From Streptomyces aculeolatus (lineage in GTDB: Bacteria; Actinomycetota; Actinomycetes; Streptomycetales; Streptomycetaceae), in the NCBI RefSeq assembly GCF_020400605.1, contig NZ_JAINRD010000018.1, forward strand, positions 62,001 through 126,000: 64,000 nt of DNA, read 5' to 3'. A model generated the notes under the pieces. That model saw only the letters and a list, made by a program, of their open reading frames with translations. It did not search any database and was not told where the DNA came from. Of this stretch, positions 33,548-41,306 are shown piece after piece (the stretch's first letter is position 1; every line of letters begins with the position of its first letter). The translations under genes and the position numbers were made by a program.

Positions 33548-34535
33548 TCACATCTGATTTGTATGATTCCTACAACGCTCGAAGTGTTGCTGCGAGAGAG
33601 CCTCCGAGGCCGTCGGTGCACCCGACAGATGGGCACTGAGCGACTGCCGCGCCCGCTTCAGGGCGTGAACACCGGGATGCAGGTACCGCTGGGTGGTCAG
33701 CAGTGAGCCGTGCCCGGCGATGATCCGCAATACGTGCAGGGAAACGCCGGCGCCGGCAATCCATGTGAGGCCGGTGTGGCGGAGGTCGTGCCGGCGGAGG
33801 TGCTCGTAGGCGAGCTTGGTGACCACGTCGTCCCAGTGGGTGGCGTCCCGCAGCACGGCGGTGGTGATCCGGCCGCCGCGGGGTCCGGTGAACAGTCGGG
33901 CATCGGGGTCGGGGCCGGCGGTCAGGAGGCGCTGGGCGACCATGGGGCGAAGCTGCCGATCAGCGGGACGCGTCGGGCCATCTTTCCTTTGGTGCCCTTG
34001 TCGATCAGTCCGCCCGGGGCGGGAGTGGTCTGGCGGCGGACGGTCCAGATCCAGTTGACCGGGTCGATGTCCTTGACGCGGACACCGCCGGGTTCAGGGC
34101 GATGATGCCGTCACGGACAGCCTGCTCCATCACCCGGACCAGTACCGAGAGGCTGTTCCTCACCGAGGACCGGCCGACCTCGTCGGCAATCCACCCGTAG
34201 ACGCTGCGGTCCACCGCGCCGTTGCTGACCAGCGGAACGGGAATGTGTCCCAGACTCGGTACCACGCGCGGCTTCCAGCCCGCGAGATACGGGTCATGCG
34301 TCCTGGTCTCCAGGCCACGCAACGCCAGTCGCAAGTTGGCCTCGCCGTAAACAGCCAGCGGCTGCGTGTACGTTGCCGGGTCGATACCGCGCAAGGCTGC
34401 GGCGGTGAGGGCATCGATCAAGTCCCGTGCCGACTCCTCCGTGGGGCAAGCCTCGGATGCCGACAGGCGCTCCTTGGTGGCCGTTTCAGCAGAAGCGGCG
34501 GTCACGAGCGCCTGGTCAACCCGGCGCAGGCGCAA
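33548..34535 (-). pseudogene. int: Tyrosine-recombinase integrase remnant, left copy
   Basis: Two pieces remain. The C-terminal piece (33548-33943) has the catalytic RRHDLRHTGLTW (HxLRH) and HGSLLTTQRYLHP (GH...Y nucleophile). The N-terminal piece (34005-34535) has the core-binding domain (SSVRNSLSVLVRVMEQAVRDGIIALNP). Compared with the right copy, about 0.2 kb encoding the first catalytic Arg (ARIGEV) has been deleted, and the frame changes again near VPLIGS. The gene reads towards the tRNA, the common orientation for such elements. It cannot make active integrase. Confidence 0.85.
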
Positions 34536-34681
34536 AAGCCAAGTTCACCCCACCCGAGCGGATCCTGGCCACCGTGCTCCACCTGCGCAAACTCGCCACC
34601 ATGGGCCTCCTCGGTCAACTCTTCGGTGCCACCTCCATGACCATCAGCCGCGCGAAACAGCAGGTCCATCAGCTCCGGAGG
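34535..34681 (+). pseudogene. IS transposase N-terminal fragment
   Basis: The plus frame reads KAKFTPPERILATVLHLRK, then LLGQLFGATSMTISRAKQQV. This is the helix-turn-helix start of an IS5/ISAs1-type transposase that begins a DDE domain in intact elements. No start codon, DDE domain or terminal repeats remain. It overlaps the 3' end of ureD and so marks the scar between integrase and urease. Confidence 0.6.
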
Positions 34682-35482
34682 GGCTTCTTCGCGTGTCTGT
34701 GGTGCGGGTGTGGGCGTCGTCCAGCAGGGTGCGCAGGAGCAGGGAGTTCGGGGCCATGGCGGTCGTGAGGGTGGCCGGGCCGGCGAGGGGGGTGATCGCG
34801 GCGCGGCCGGGGGCGAGGACGTACGCCTCCGCCGGGGTGTCGGCGAACTCGGGAGCGGCAACGAGCAGTTGGCCAGATGCGCGGTTGTCCGCGAGTACGG
34901 CGGGTCCGTCCCATGCGGGGGCGCCGGGGCCGTAGTCGGTGGTCTGGTTGAGGAGGGGCCGACCGCCGCTGCGTGCCGTGAGGCGCGAGATGAGCCTGCC
35001 GGACGGCTCGCCGGTGCGGCCGAGTACCTGCTCTTCGCGGAAGACCAGGCGGGCGGTGGGGGCGAGGTCGACGCGGTACGTGACGTGGAGCCGGCTGCCG
35101 CGTACGGAGACCAGCGGTTCGGGTAGCCAGCGCAGTTCGGCGTCGTCGTCGACGGTGAGGCGCACGTCGTAGCGGGCGGGCTCGCCGGTGGTGCCCGGCA
35201 GGGCCAGGGTCGCGGCGGCGCTGGTGATGCACAGGGCGGCACCTGACTCGACGCGCACGTCGAGCCGCACCCGGTCGCCGCCGAGTGGCCCGGCCATGGC
35301 CCCGACCAGACATACCCGCGCCTCCCCAGCGCCCGCCCGGATCCGGCGCAGGGCAAGCGGCCCGTCCCCGGCCAGCTCCGGCAGCGCGGTGCCGCCGCGT
35401 GCGTGGGGGGCGGCGGTGATACGGGCGTGGGCGCGGACTCCGCCGGCGGGCGCGCGTGCGGCGGGCGCGGCCCTGCCGTCCG

Positions 35483-35498
<16 letters not shown>
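34644..35498 (-). CDS. ureD: Urease accessory protein UreD/UreH
   Basis: This encodes 284 aa. Recognisable UreD blocks are VESGAALCITSAAATLALPG, ELRWLPEPLVSVRGSRLHVTYRVDLAPTARLVFREEQVLGRTGEPSG and the late MAPNSLLLRTLLDDAH. UreD is the scaffold that holds UreF-UreG on apo-urease during nickel insertion. The last roughly 20 residues (RTTDTRRSPSGADGPAVSRG) run into the IS fragment and look non-native, so the C-terminus was probably rewritten by the insertion. The start overlaps the ureG stop by 16 bases. Confidence 0.85.
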
Positions 35499-36205
<707 letters not shown>

Positions 36206-36242
36206 GCCGTCTCCCTGTTCGTACGAGGACGCTGATGTCTGT

Positions 36243-36962
36243 CTATGAGGCGAAGAGCCGCCCCGCCCGTACGGCGTGCTCCTCGGCGGCGATGTCGAGG
36301 AGCGGGGCGCTCGCCGCGGGCAGCAGCTCGCCGGGGTCGGCGCCGGTGCGGCCGTCGGCGGCGGCGCGTCCACCGGCCGCCGCGGCCCGCGCGGCGACGT
36401 CTTCCAGTGCGGGGGCGAGGCGGGCGAGGACGGCGGTGGCCTCGAAGGGGTCGAGCCCGAGGAGCCGTACGGTCGCGGTCGTCGGCCCGGAGACCGCCTC
36501 GTAGAGGGCCGCGTGGGCGGCGTCCACGGGGCCGAGGCCCGCGGCCCGCGCCGCGACGCCCAGGACGACGGGCTGGTGGACGCCGCGCGGACGGGCCTCG
36601 GCGAGGGCGTCCAGCTCCGCGGCCGGCCAGGCGGCGCGGGTGGCGCGTAGTAGCTGGCGGCCCAGCCGGCGTGCGGTGGCGCGCAGGGCGGGGGAGGGGG
36701 TGCGGGCGTCGGCGGCTTCGTCCAGGCGCAGCGGGTCGGCTCCGGCGCAGGCCGCGGCGGCCAGGGCGGCGGAGGTGAGCCCGGCGGTGTGCAGTCGGCC
36801 GCGGCAGTACGCCTCCAACCCCGCGGCGTCGGTGATCCGCCCGGCGGCGACGGCCTGTTCGGCGCCGCCGGAGTGGGCGTGGCCGCCGGCGGGGAAGCGG
36901 CCGTCGGCGAGGACGAGCAGCGCGGCGCGGGCGGCGGGCGGCGGCAGCGACGGCGGCGGCAT
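36243..36962 (-). CDS. ureF: Urease accessory protein UreF
   Basis: This encodes 239 aa. LLVLADGRFPAGGHAHSGGAEQAVAAGRI is the UreF N-terminal signature, LEAYCRGRLHTAGLTSAALAAAA follows, and HQPVVLGVAARAAGLGPVDAA is the conserved central part. It acts as regulator of UreG GTPase in the maturation complex. It starts 3 bp after the ureC stop, so they are translationally linked. A second Ala-rich section near the C-terminus is typical of actinobacterial copies. Confidence 0.92.
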   Translation of the reverse strand: MPPPSLPPPAARAALLVLADGRFPAGGHAHSGGAEQAVAAGRITDAAGLEAYCRGRLHTAGLTSAALAAAACAGADPLRLDEAADARTPSPALRATARRLGRQLLRATRAAWPAAELDALAEARPRGVHQPVVLGVAARAAGLGPVDAAHAALYEAVSGPTTATVRLLGLDPFEATAVLARLAPALEDVAARAAAAGGRAAADGRTGADPGELLPAASAPLLDIAAEEHAVRAGRLFAS

Positions 36963-36965
36963 GAC

Positions 36966-38687
36966 TCAGAACAGGAAGTAGCGCTGGGCCATGGGCAGCT
37001 CCGCCGCCGGGGCGGGCTCGACCACGTCGCCGTCGATGGTCACGGTGAAGCTGTCGGCGTCGACCCGTACATCGGGGGTCGCGTCGTTCAGCTTCATGTC
37101 CGCCTTGGTCAGCGAGCGCGTGGAGCGGGCCGCGACCAGCGCCTTGCCCAGTCCGAGGCGTTCGCGGAGGTGGCCGTCCAGCGCGAGGGGGGAGACGAAG
37201 GAGACGGAGTTGGCGTGCGGGGCGCGGCCGGCGGCGCCGTACATGGGGCGCGGCAGGACCGGCTGCGGGGTGGGGATGGAGGCGTTGGCGTCGCCCATCT
37301 GCGCGTACGCGATCTGGCCGCCCTTGAGTACCAGTTGCGGCTTGACGCCGAAGAACGCCGGGTCCCACAGGACGAGGTCGGCGAGCTTGCCGGGCTCGAC
37401 GGAGCCGATCTCGTGGTCGACGCCGTTGGCGACGGCGGGGTTGACCGTGTACTTCGCGACGTACCTGCGCGCCCGCAGGTTGTCGGCGCGGCCGTCGCCG
37501 GGCAGCGCGCCGCGCCGCTTCTTCATCACGTGCGCGGTCTGCCAGGTGCGCAGCACGACCTCGCCGATGCGGCCCATGGCCTGGGAGTCGGAGGAGATGA
37601 CGGAGATGGCGCCGAGGTCGTGCAGGACGTCCTCCGCGGCGATCGTCGAGGGCCGGATGCGGGACTCGGCGAACGCGAGGTCCTCGGGCACGGCGGGGTT
37701 CAGGTGGTGGCAGACCATCAGCATGTCGAGGTGCTCCTCGACGGTGTTGACGGTGTGCGGGCGGGTCGGGTTGGTGGAGCTGGGCAGGACGTGCGGGGCG
37801 GAGACGACGGTGATGATGTCGGGGGCGTGGCCGCCGCCGGCGCCTTCGGCGTGGTACGCGTGGACGGTGCGGCCGGCGACGGCGGCGAGGGTGTCACCGA
37901 CGAAGCCGGCTTCGTTGAGCGTGTCGCTGTGCAGGGCGAGCTGCGCGCCGGTCTCCTCGCACACGGAGAGGCAGGCGTCGATGACGGCGGGGGTGGCGCC
38001 CCAGTCCTCGTGGATCTTGAAGCCGAGCGCCCCGCCGCGCAGTTGGCTGAGCAGCGCCTCGCTGGAGACGGTGCTGCCCTTGCCGAGCAGGCCGACGTTG
38101 ACGGGGACGCCGTCCATGGCCTCCAGCATCCGGGCGAGGTGCCACGGCCCGGGAGTGACGGTGGTGGCCTTGCTGCCTTCTGCGGGACCCGTGCCGCCGC
38201 CGATGAGGGTGGTGACGCCGGCGGCGAGCGCTTCGTCGGCGAGCTGGGGGCAGATGAAGTGGACGTGGGCGTCGACGGCGCCGGCGGTGAGGATCTTGCC
38301 GTTGCCGGCGATGATCTCGGTCTCCGGGCCGATGACCAGCTCGGGGTGGACGCCGTCCATGGTGTCGGGGTTACCCGCCTTGCCGAGGGCCGTGACGCGC
38401 CCGTCACGGATGCCGACGTCGGCCTTGACGACGCCCCAGTGGTCGAGGACGACGGCGCCGGTAATCACGGTGTCGGGCGTGCCGTCGGCCCGGGTGGCGC
38501 GGGAGACGCCCATGGACTCGCGGATGACCTTGCCGCCCCCGAAGACGGCTTCGTCGCCCGCGCGCCCCGGGCCGCCGGCGCGGTCCTCCTCGATCTCGAT
38601 CAGCAGGTCGGTGTCGGCGAGCCGGATGCGGTCGCCGGCGGTGGGTCCGAAGAGGTCCGCGTACGCGGCGCGGGACAGCTCAGCCAT
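36966..38687 (-). CDS. ureC: Urease subunit alpha
   Basis: This encodes 573 aa, full length. Nickel ligands are present in VDAHVHFICPQ and HAYHAEGAGGGHAPDI. The carbamylated Lys is in ALGFKIHEDWGA, the flap Cys-His is in MLMVCHHLNPAVPEDLAFAESRIR, and the substrate-site sequence LHSDTLNEAGFVGDT is intact. It hydrolyses urea to ammonia and carbamate in the UreABC complex. The start overlaps the end of ureB by 8 bases. Nothing suggests inactivation. Confidence 0.97.
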   Translation of the reverse strand: MAELSRAAYADLFGPTAGDRIRLADTDLLIEIEEDRAGGPGRAGDEAVFGGGKVIRESMGVSRATRADGTPDTVITGAVVLDHWGVVKADVGIRDGRVTALGKAGNPDTMDGVHPELVIGPETEIIAGNGKILTAGAVDAHVHFICPQLADEALAAGVTTLIGGGTGPAEGSKATTVTPGPWHLARMLEAMDGVPVNVGLLGKGSTVSSEALLSQLRGGALGFKIHEDWGATPAVIDACLSVCEETGAQLALHSDTLNEAGFVGDTLAAVAGRTVHAYHAEGAGGGHAPDIITVVSAPHVLPSSTNPTRPHTVNTVEEHLDMLMVCHHLNPAVPEDLAFAESRIRPSTIAAEDVLHDLGAISVISSDSQAMGRIGEVVLRTWQTAHVMKKRRGALPGDGRADNLRARRYVAKYTVNPAVANGVDHEIGSVEPGKLADLVLWDPAFFGVKPQLVLKGGQIAYAQMGDANASIPTPQPVLPRPMYGAAGRAPHANSVSFVSPLALDGHLRERLGLGKALVAARSTRSLTKADMKLNDATPDVRVDADSFTVTIDGDVVEPAPAAELPMAQRYFLF

Positions 38688-38991
38688 CGAGCGCCCCGCC
38701 CGTCTCGCCGCGCAGCCCCGGCACGACGCGCCGGCCGGCGAGTGGGACCAGCTCGACCTCCACTGGCATGCCGGGCTCGAAGCGCACGGCGGTGCCCGCG
38801 GCGATGCCGAGGCGTCTGCCGCGGGCGGCGGCGCGGTCGAACTCCAGGCCCGGGTTGGCCTCGGCGAAGTGGTAGTGGGAGCCGACCTGGACGGGCCGGT
38901 CGGCGGCGTTGAGCACAGTGAGCCGGATGACGTCCGCGCCCTCGTTCAGGCGCACGGCCCCGGCGCCGTAGCGGATCTCTCCTGGGATCAC
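38680..38991 (-). CDS. ureB: Urease subunit beta
   Basis: This encodes 103 aa from GTG 38991 (IPGEIRYGAGAVRLNEGAD). The conserved VGSHYHFAEANPGLEFDRAAARGRRLGIAAGTAVRFEPG is typical of UreB, as is the terminal VVPGLRGETGGALDG. It is a structural subunit surrounding the UreC active site. It lies 13 bp after ureA and overlaps ureC. Confidence 0.95.
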   Translation of the reverse strand: MIPGEIRYGAGAVRLNEGADVIRLTVLNAADRPVQVGSHYHFAEANPGLEFDRAAARGRRLGIAAGTAVRFEPGMPVEVELVPLAGRRVVPGLRGETGGALDG

Positions 38992-39004
38992 GGCCGGTCT
39001 CCCG

Positions 39005-39316
39005 TCAGGCGATGGGGTCGTGGACGGTGACGAGCTTGGTGCCGTCCGGAAAGGTCGCCTCCACCTGCACGTCGCGCAGCATCTCGGGGATGCCGTCCAT
39101 GACGTCGTCGCGGGTGAGCACCGTACGGCCCGAGGCCATGAGCTCGGCGACGCTGCGGCCGTCGCGGGCGCCTTCGAGTACATGGGAAGTGATGAGCGCG
39201 ACCGCCTCCGGGTGGTTGAGCCGCAGCCCGCGCGCCCGCCGCTTCTCGGCGACGTCCGCGGCCACGTGGATGAGCAGCCGTTCCTGTTCCCGGGGAGTCA
39301 GTCGCACGCGTCCCAC
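39005..39316 (-). CDS. ureA: Urease subunit gamma
   Basis: This encodes 103 aa from GTG 39316. A second GTG at 39307 would give the canonical start MRLTPREQERLLI and is equally plausible. The full family sequence is present: RARGLRLNHPEAVALITSHVLEGARDGRSVAELM and LRDVQVEATFPDGTKLVTVHDPI. It is the first gene of ureABCFGD, the same order as in other streptomycetes. Confidence 0.95.
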   Translation of the reverse strand: MGRVRLTPREQERLLIHVAADVAEKRRARGLRLNHPEAVALITSHVLEGARDGRSVAELMASGRTVLTRDDVMDGIPEMLRDVQVEATFPDGTKLVTVHDPIA

Positions 39317-39366
39317 CGCCCTTCCGGCTCCTGTCCTCCGGGGCCGTCCCGGCCCGGAGTCCGGCC

Positions 39367-39398
39367 ACGCTAGCCCGCGCTCTTTTCGGGCGCGTTAC
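39367..39398 (-). promoter_or_regulatory. Urease operon promoter with GlnR-type box
   Basis: On the minus strand GTAAC-GCGCCC-GAAAA (39383-39398) fits the GlnR half-site pair gTnAC-n6-GaAAC with one mismatch in the last base. TAGCGT (39367-39372) follows as a -10. ureA is a known GlnR target in Streptomyces, so nitrogen control of this operon is likely. The assignment here rests on the motif only. Confidence 0.5.
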
Positions 39399-39440
39399 GC
39401 AGTCGGCGCCGGACCGCCGCCGCCCGGCGCCCCGGGCGGC

Positions 39441-40019
39441 TCAGCTCGTCCCGGGCGGGCGGTCGAGAAGGAGGTCGGCGGCTCGGGCGAGGACGTCGGC
39501 ACGGGTGCGGTGGCCGTGGTCGGCGGCGAGGAAGTTCGCGCCGATGGCCACGCAGAAGGCGAGCAGGCTGCGGGCCTCGACCTCGTCGGGGTCCGGGCAG
39601 AAGGTGCCGATCATCTCGCGCAGCAGGTCCATGCGTACGTTGTCGACCCGCCGCAGGCGCTCGGCGACCGCTTCGTCGCGGCGGGCCCAGTCCCGGACGG
39701 CGAGGTCGATGGGGCGCAGGCGGTCGTCGGAGAAGGTGAGCATGCCCGCCCGGTGGATCTTGGTCTTCGGGTCGCCGCCCTCCAGTTCGACGCGTTCGAC
39801 GACCTCGTCGGTGCTCTCCCGTTCCCAGGTGTCCAGCATCGCCTCCAGCAGCGCGCCGCGGTCGGCGAAGAACCCGTAGAACCCGCCCTTCGTGACGCCG
39901 AGCCGCTTGGCGAGCGCCTCGACACGGACGGCGTCCGGCCCGCCGGCGGCCAGCGCCCGCAGCCCTTCCTCGATCCACCGCTCGCGTGGCGTGCGCGCCG
40001 TGGCCACGATGTGTCCCAC
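39441..40019 (-). CDS. TetR-family transcriptional regulator
   Basis: This encodes 192 aa. The HTH is WIEEGLRALAAGGPDAVRVEALAKRLGVTKGGFYGFFADRGALLEAMLDTWE (about residues 15-65). The C-terminal helical domain is ligand-binding and unassignable. It is divergent from a small ORF and a DUF2867 gene, with two identical-architecture palindromes in between, one touching its own start. It should repress both directions. It is independent of the urease operon. Confidence 0.92.
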   Translation of the reverse strand: MGHIVATARTPRERWIEEGLRALAAGGPDAVRVEALAKRLGVTKGGFYGFFADRGALLEAMLDTWERESTDEVVERVELEGGDPKTKIHRAGMLTFSDDRLRPIDLAVRDWARRDEAVAERLRRVDNVRMDLLREMIGTFCPDPDEVEARSLLAFCVAIGANFLAADHGHRTRADVLARAADLLLDRPPGTS

Positions 40020-40035
40020 CTCACCTCTCCATGAA

Positions 40036-40087
40036 TATACGGTCGCGTATAAATGGGCTAACCTCGGATCTATACGCTACCGTATAG
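40036..40087. promoter_or_regulatory. Two matched TetR operators
   Basis: TATACG-N4-CGTATA occurs at 40036-40051 and again at 40071-40086 (the latter extended to CTATACG...CGTATAG, 40070-40087), 35 bp apart. They lie between tetR and the ORF at 40106. The second site ends next to a possible start codon at 40088. Confidence 0.75.
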
Positions 40088-40105
40088 ATGAAGGGAGTGG
40101 GTGAG

Positions 40106-40165
40106 ATGTCCTTCGACATCGCCGCTTTCCCATGCGGGTGCCTGTCTGCCGGGGAGCAGTGGTGA
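40106..40165 (+). CDS. Possible leader peptide, 19 aa
   Basis: ATG 40106 (or ATG 40088 in the same frame) opens a short ORF MSFDIAAFPCGCLSAGEQW. Its TGA overlaps the GTG start of the next gene (GTGA at 40162-40165). GGTGAG precedes the ATG. It may couple translation into the DUF2867 gene or be the remnant of a longer gene. It sits directly behind the TetR operators. Confidence 0.35.
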   Translation: MSFDIAAFPCGCLSAGEQW

Positions 40166-40773
40166 CCATGAGGCTGCCGACTTCCGTGCACACCTCCCGC
40201 CCGTGGCGGATCCACGAGATCGCCGGGGACTTCACGGTCGAGGACGTGTGGGCCCTGCCGACTCCCGGTGGAGCTGACGATCTCGTGTGGCTGGTGCGGC
40301 AGATCGCCGAAGGAATCAGCTCCGGAGTGAAGGGAGACGACTTCGTCTCCCGCGTGCTCTTCGCCGTCCGGTGGAAGCTCGGGGCGCTGCTCGGCTGGGA
40401 CAAGGCTGCCACCGGCCCGGGCGCTCGGACGGCTTCCCTACGCGACCGGCTGCCGGCGGACCTCCGCGAGGGCCCCCGGGGCCCCGACCTCGGCACGTCC
40501 CCTTTCACCTCCCTCTACCTGAGGGACGACGAGTGGGCCGCCGAGATGGGCAACAAGACCGTGCACGCGGTGATGCACATCGGCTGGGTCCCCGACGGCT
40601 CCGGCGGCTACCGCGGCCGGATGGCCGTCCTGGTCAAGCCGAACGGGTTGCTCGGCGCCGTCTACATGGCCGGGATCAAACCCTTTCGCTACGTCGGCGT
40701 GTACCCGGCGCTGATGCGCTCCATAGGCCGCGAGTGGCAGGCGAACGCCGCCGCACGGCGGCTCGTGCGCTGA
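40162..40773 (+). CDS. DUF2867-like protein
   Basis: This encodes 203 aa from GTG 40162, five bases after GGGGAG; ATG 40168 is the alternative. SRPWRIHEIAGDFTVEDVWALPTPGG, FAVRWKLGALLGWDK, SPFTSLYLRDDEWAAEMGNKTVHAVMHIGWV and GLLGAVYMAGIKPFRYVGVYPALMRSIGREW match DUF2867 proteins, which often sit beside TetR regulators. Function is unknown. Lipid-binding or SRPBCC-like folds have been suggested for relatives. Confidence 0.75.
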   Translation: MTMRLPTSVHTSRPWRIHEIAGDFTVEDVWALPTPGGADDLVWLVRQIAEGISSGVKGDDFVSRVLFAVRWKLGALLGWDKAATGPGARTASLRDRLPADLREGPRGPDLGTSPFTSLYLRDDEWAAEMGNKTVHAVMHIGWVPDGSGGYRGRMAVLVKPNGLLGAVYMAGIKPFRYVGVYPALMRSIGREWQANAAARRLVR

Positions 40774-40866
40774 GAGGGCCGCCGAAACGCCGCGGTGTGC
40801 GGATGTCCGTACGGATGCCACCGCGTCCCGCGCGCGCCGCCGCCCGACGAAGAAGGCAGGACCCCG

Positions 40867-41037
40867 ATGATCCGCACCGCAGTCCCATGCCTGCTCACGC
40901 TCGTCCTGGTGGTGATCGGCATCCTCCACTTCGTCTGGGCGTTCGCACCCTGGCCCTGGCCCTGGCCCTGGCGCGACAAGGTGACCTTCACCAGGACGAT
41001 CGCGGGCAGCGACGCTAAGCCCGCGCAGAAGCCCTAG
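40867..41037 (+). CDS. Small membrane protein, 56 aa, DUF3995-like N-terminus
   Basis: The peptide starts MIRTAVPCLLTLVLVVIGILHFVWAFAPWPWPWPWRD. It has one membrane helix followed by a Trp-Pro repeat and RDKVTFTRTIAG, which resembles the first part of DUF3995 membrane proteins (normally about 130-150 aa). It stops at 56 aa, so it may be a truncated family member. It lies 93 bp after the DUF2867 gene on the same strand, probably in the same operon. Confidence 0.5.
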   Translation: MIRTAVPCLLTLVLVVIGILHFVWAFAPWPWPWPWRDKVTFTRTIAGSDAKPAQKP

Positions 41038-41306
41038 TCAGACCCGGGGATCAAAAACAGCTACGGAGATCGGCTGCGGAACCTGGCCCCATGGCCTCCT
41101 CTGCACAACCGCGTGCGCCCGCGGCGCCGGCCCGGATAGAGGGGTGCCGTCCGGACGGGCAACGATCAGCTGTGCAGCGGCCGGGGTCGGCTCGACGCCT
41201 TTCGAGACCTCGTTGAGGGCGGACGGTGACGGGTGCTCATGTGCTCTGCCGTATTCGGGGAGGGGCCCCGGGTGATCTTGTTCTTGAAGTCGGGATGAGG
41301 GGGAGG
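41038..41306. other. Gap without a convincing gene
   Basis: No coding region is supported. Bases 41273-41298 closely repeat (about 22 of 25) a stretch inside the HD-domain gene (43733-43757; GATCTTGTTCTTGAAG...), encoding a KNK-containing peptide. This suggests a scrap of a second copy of that gene. Confidence 0.4.
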
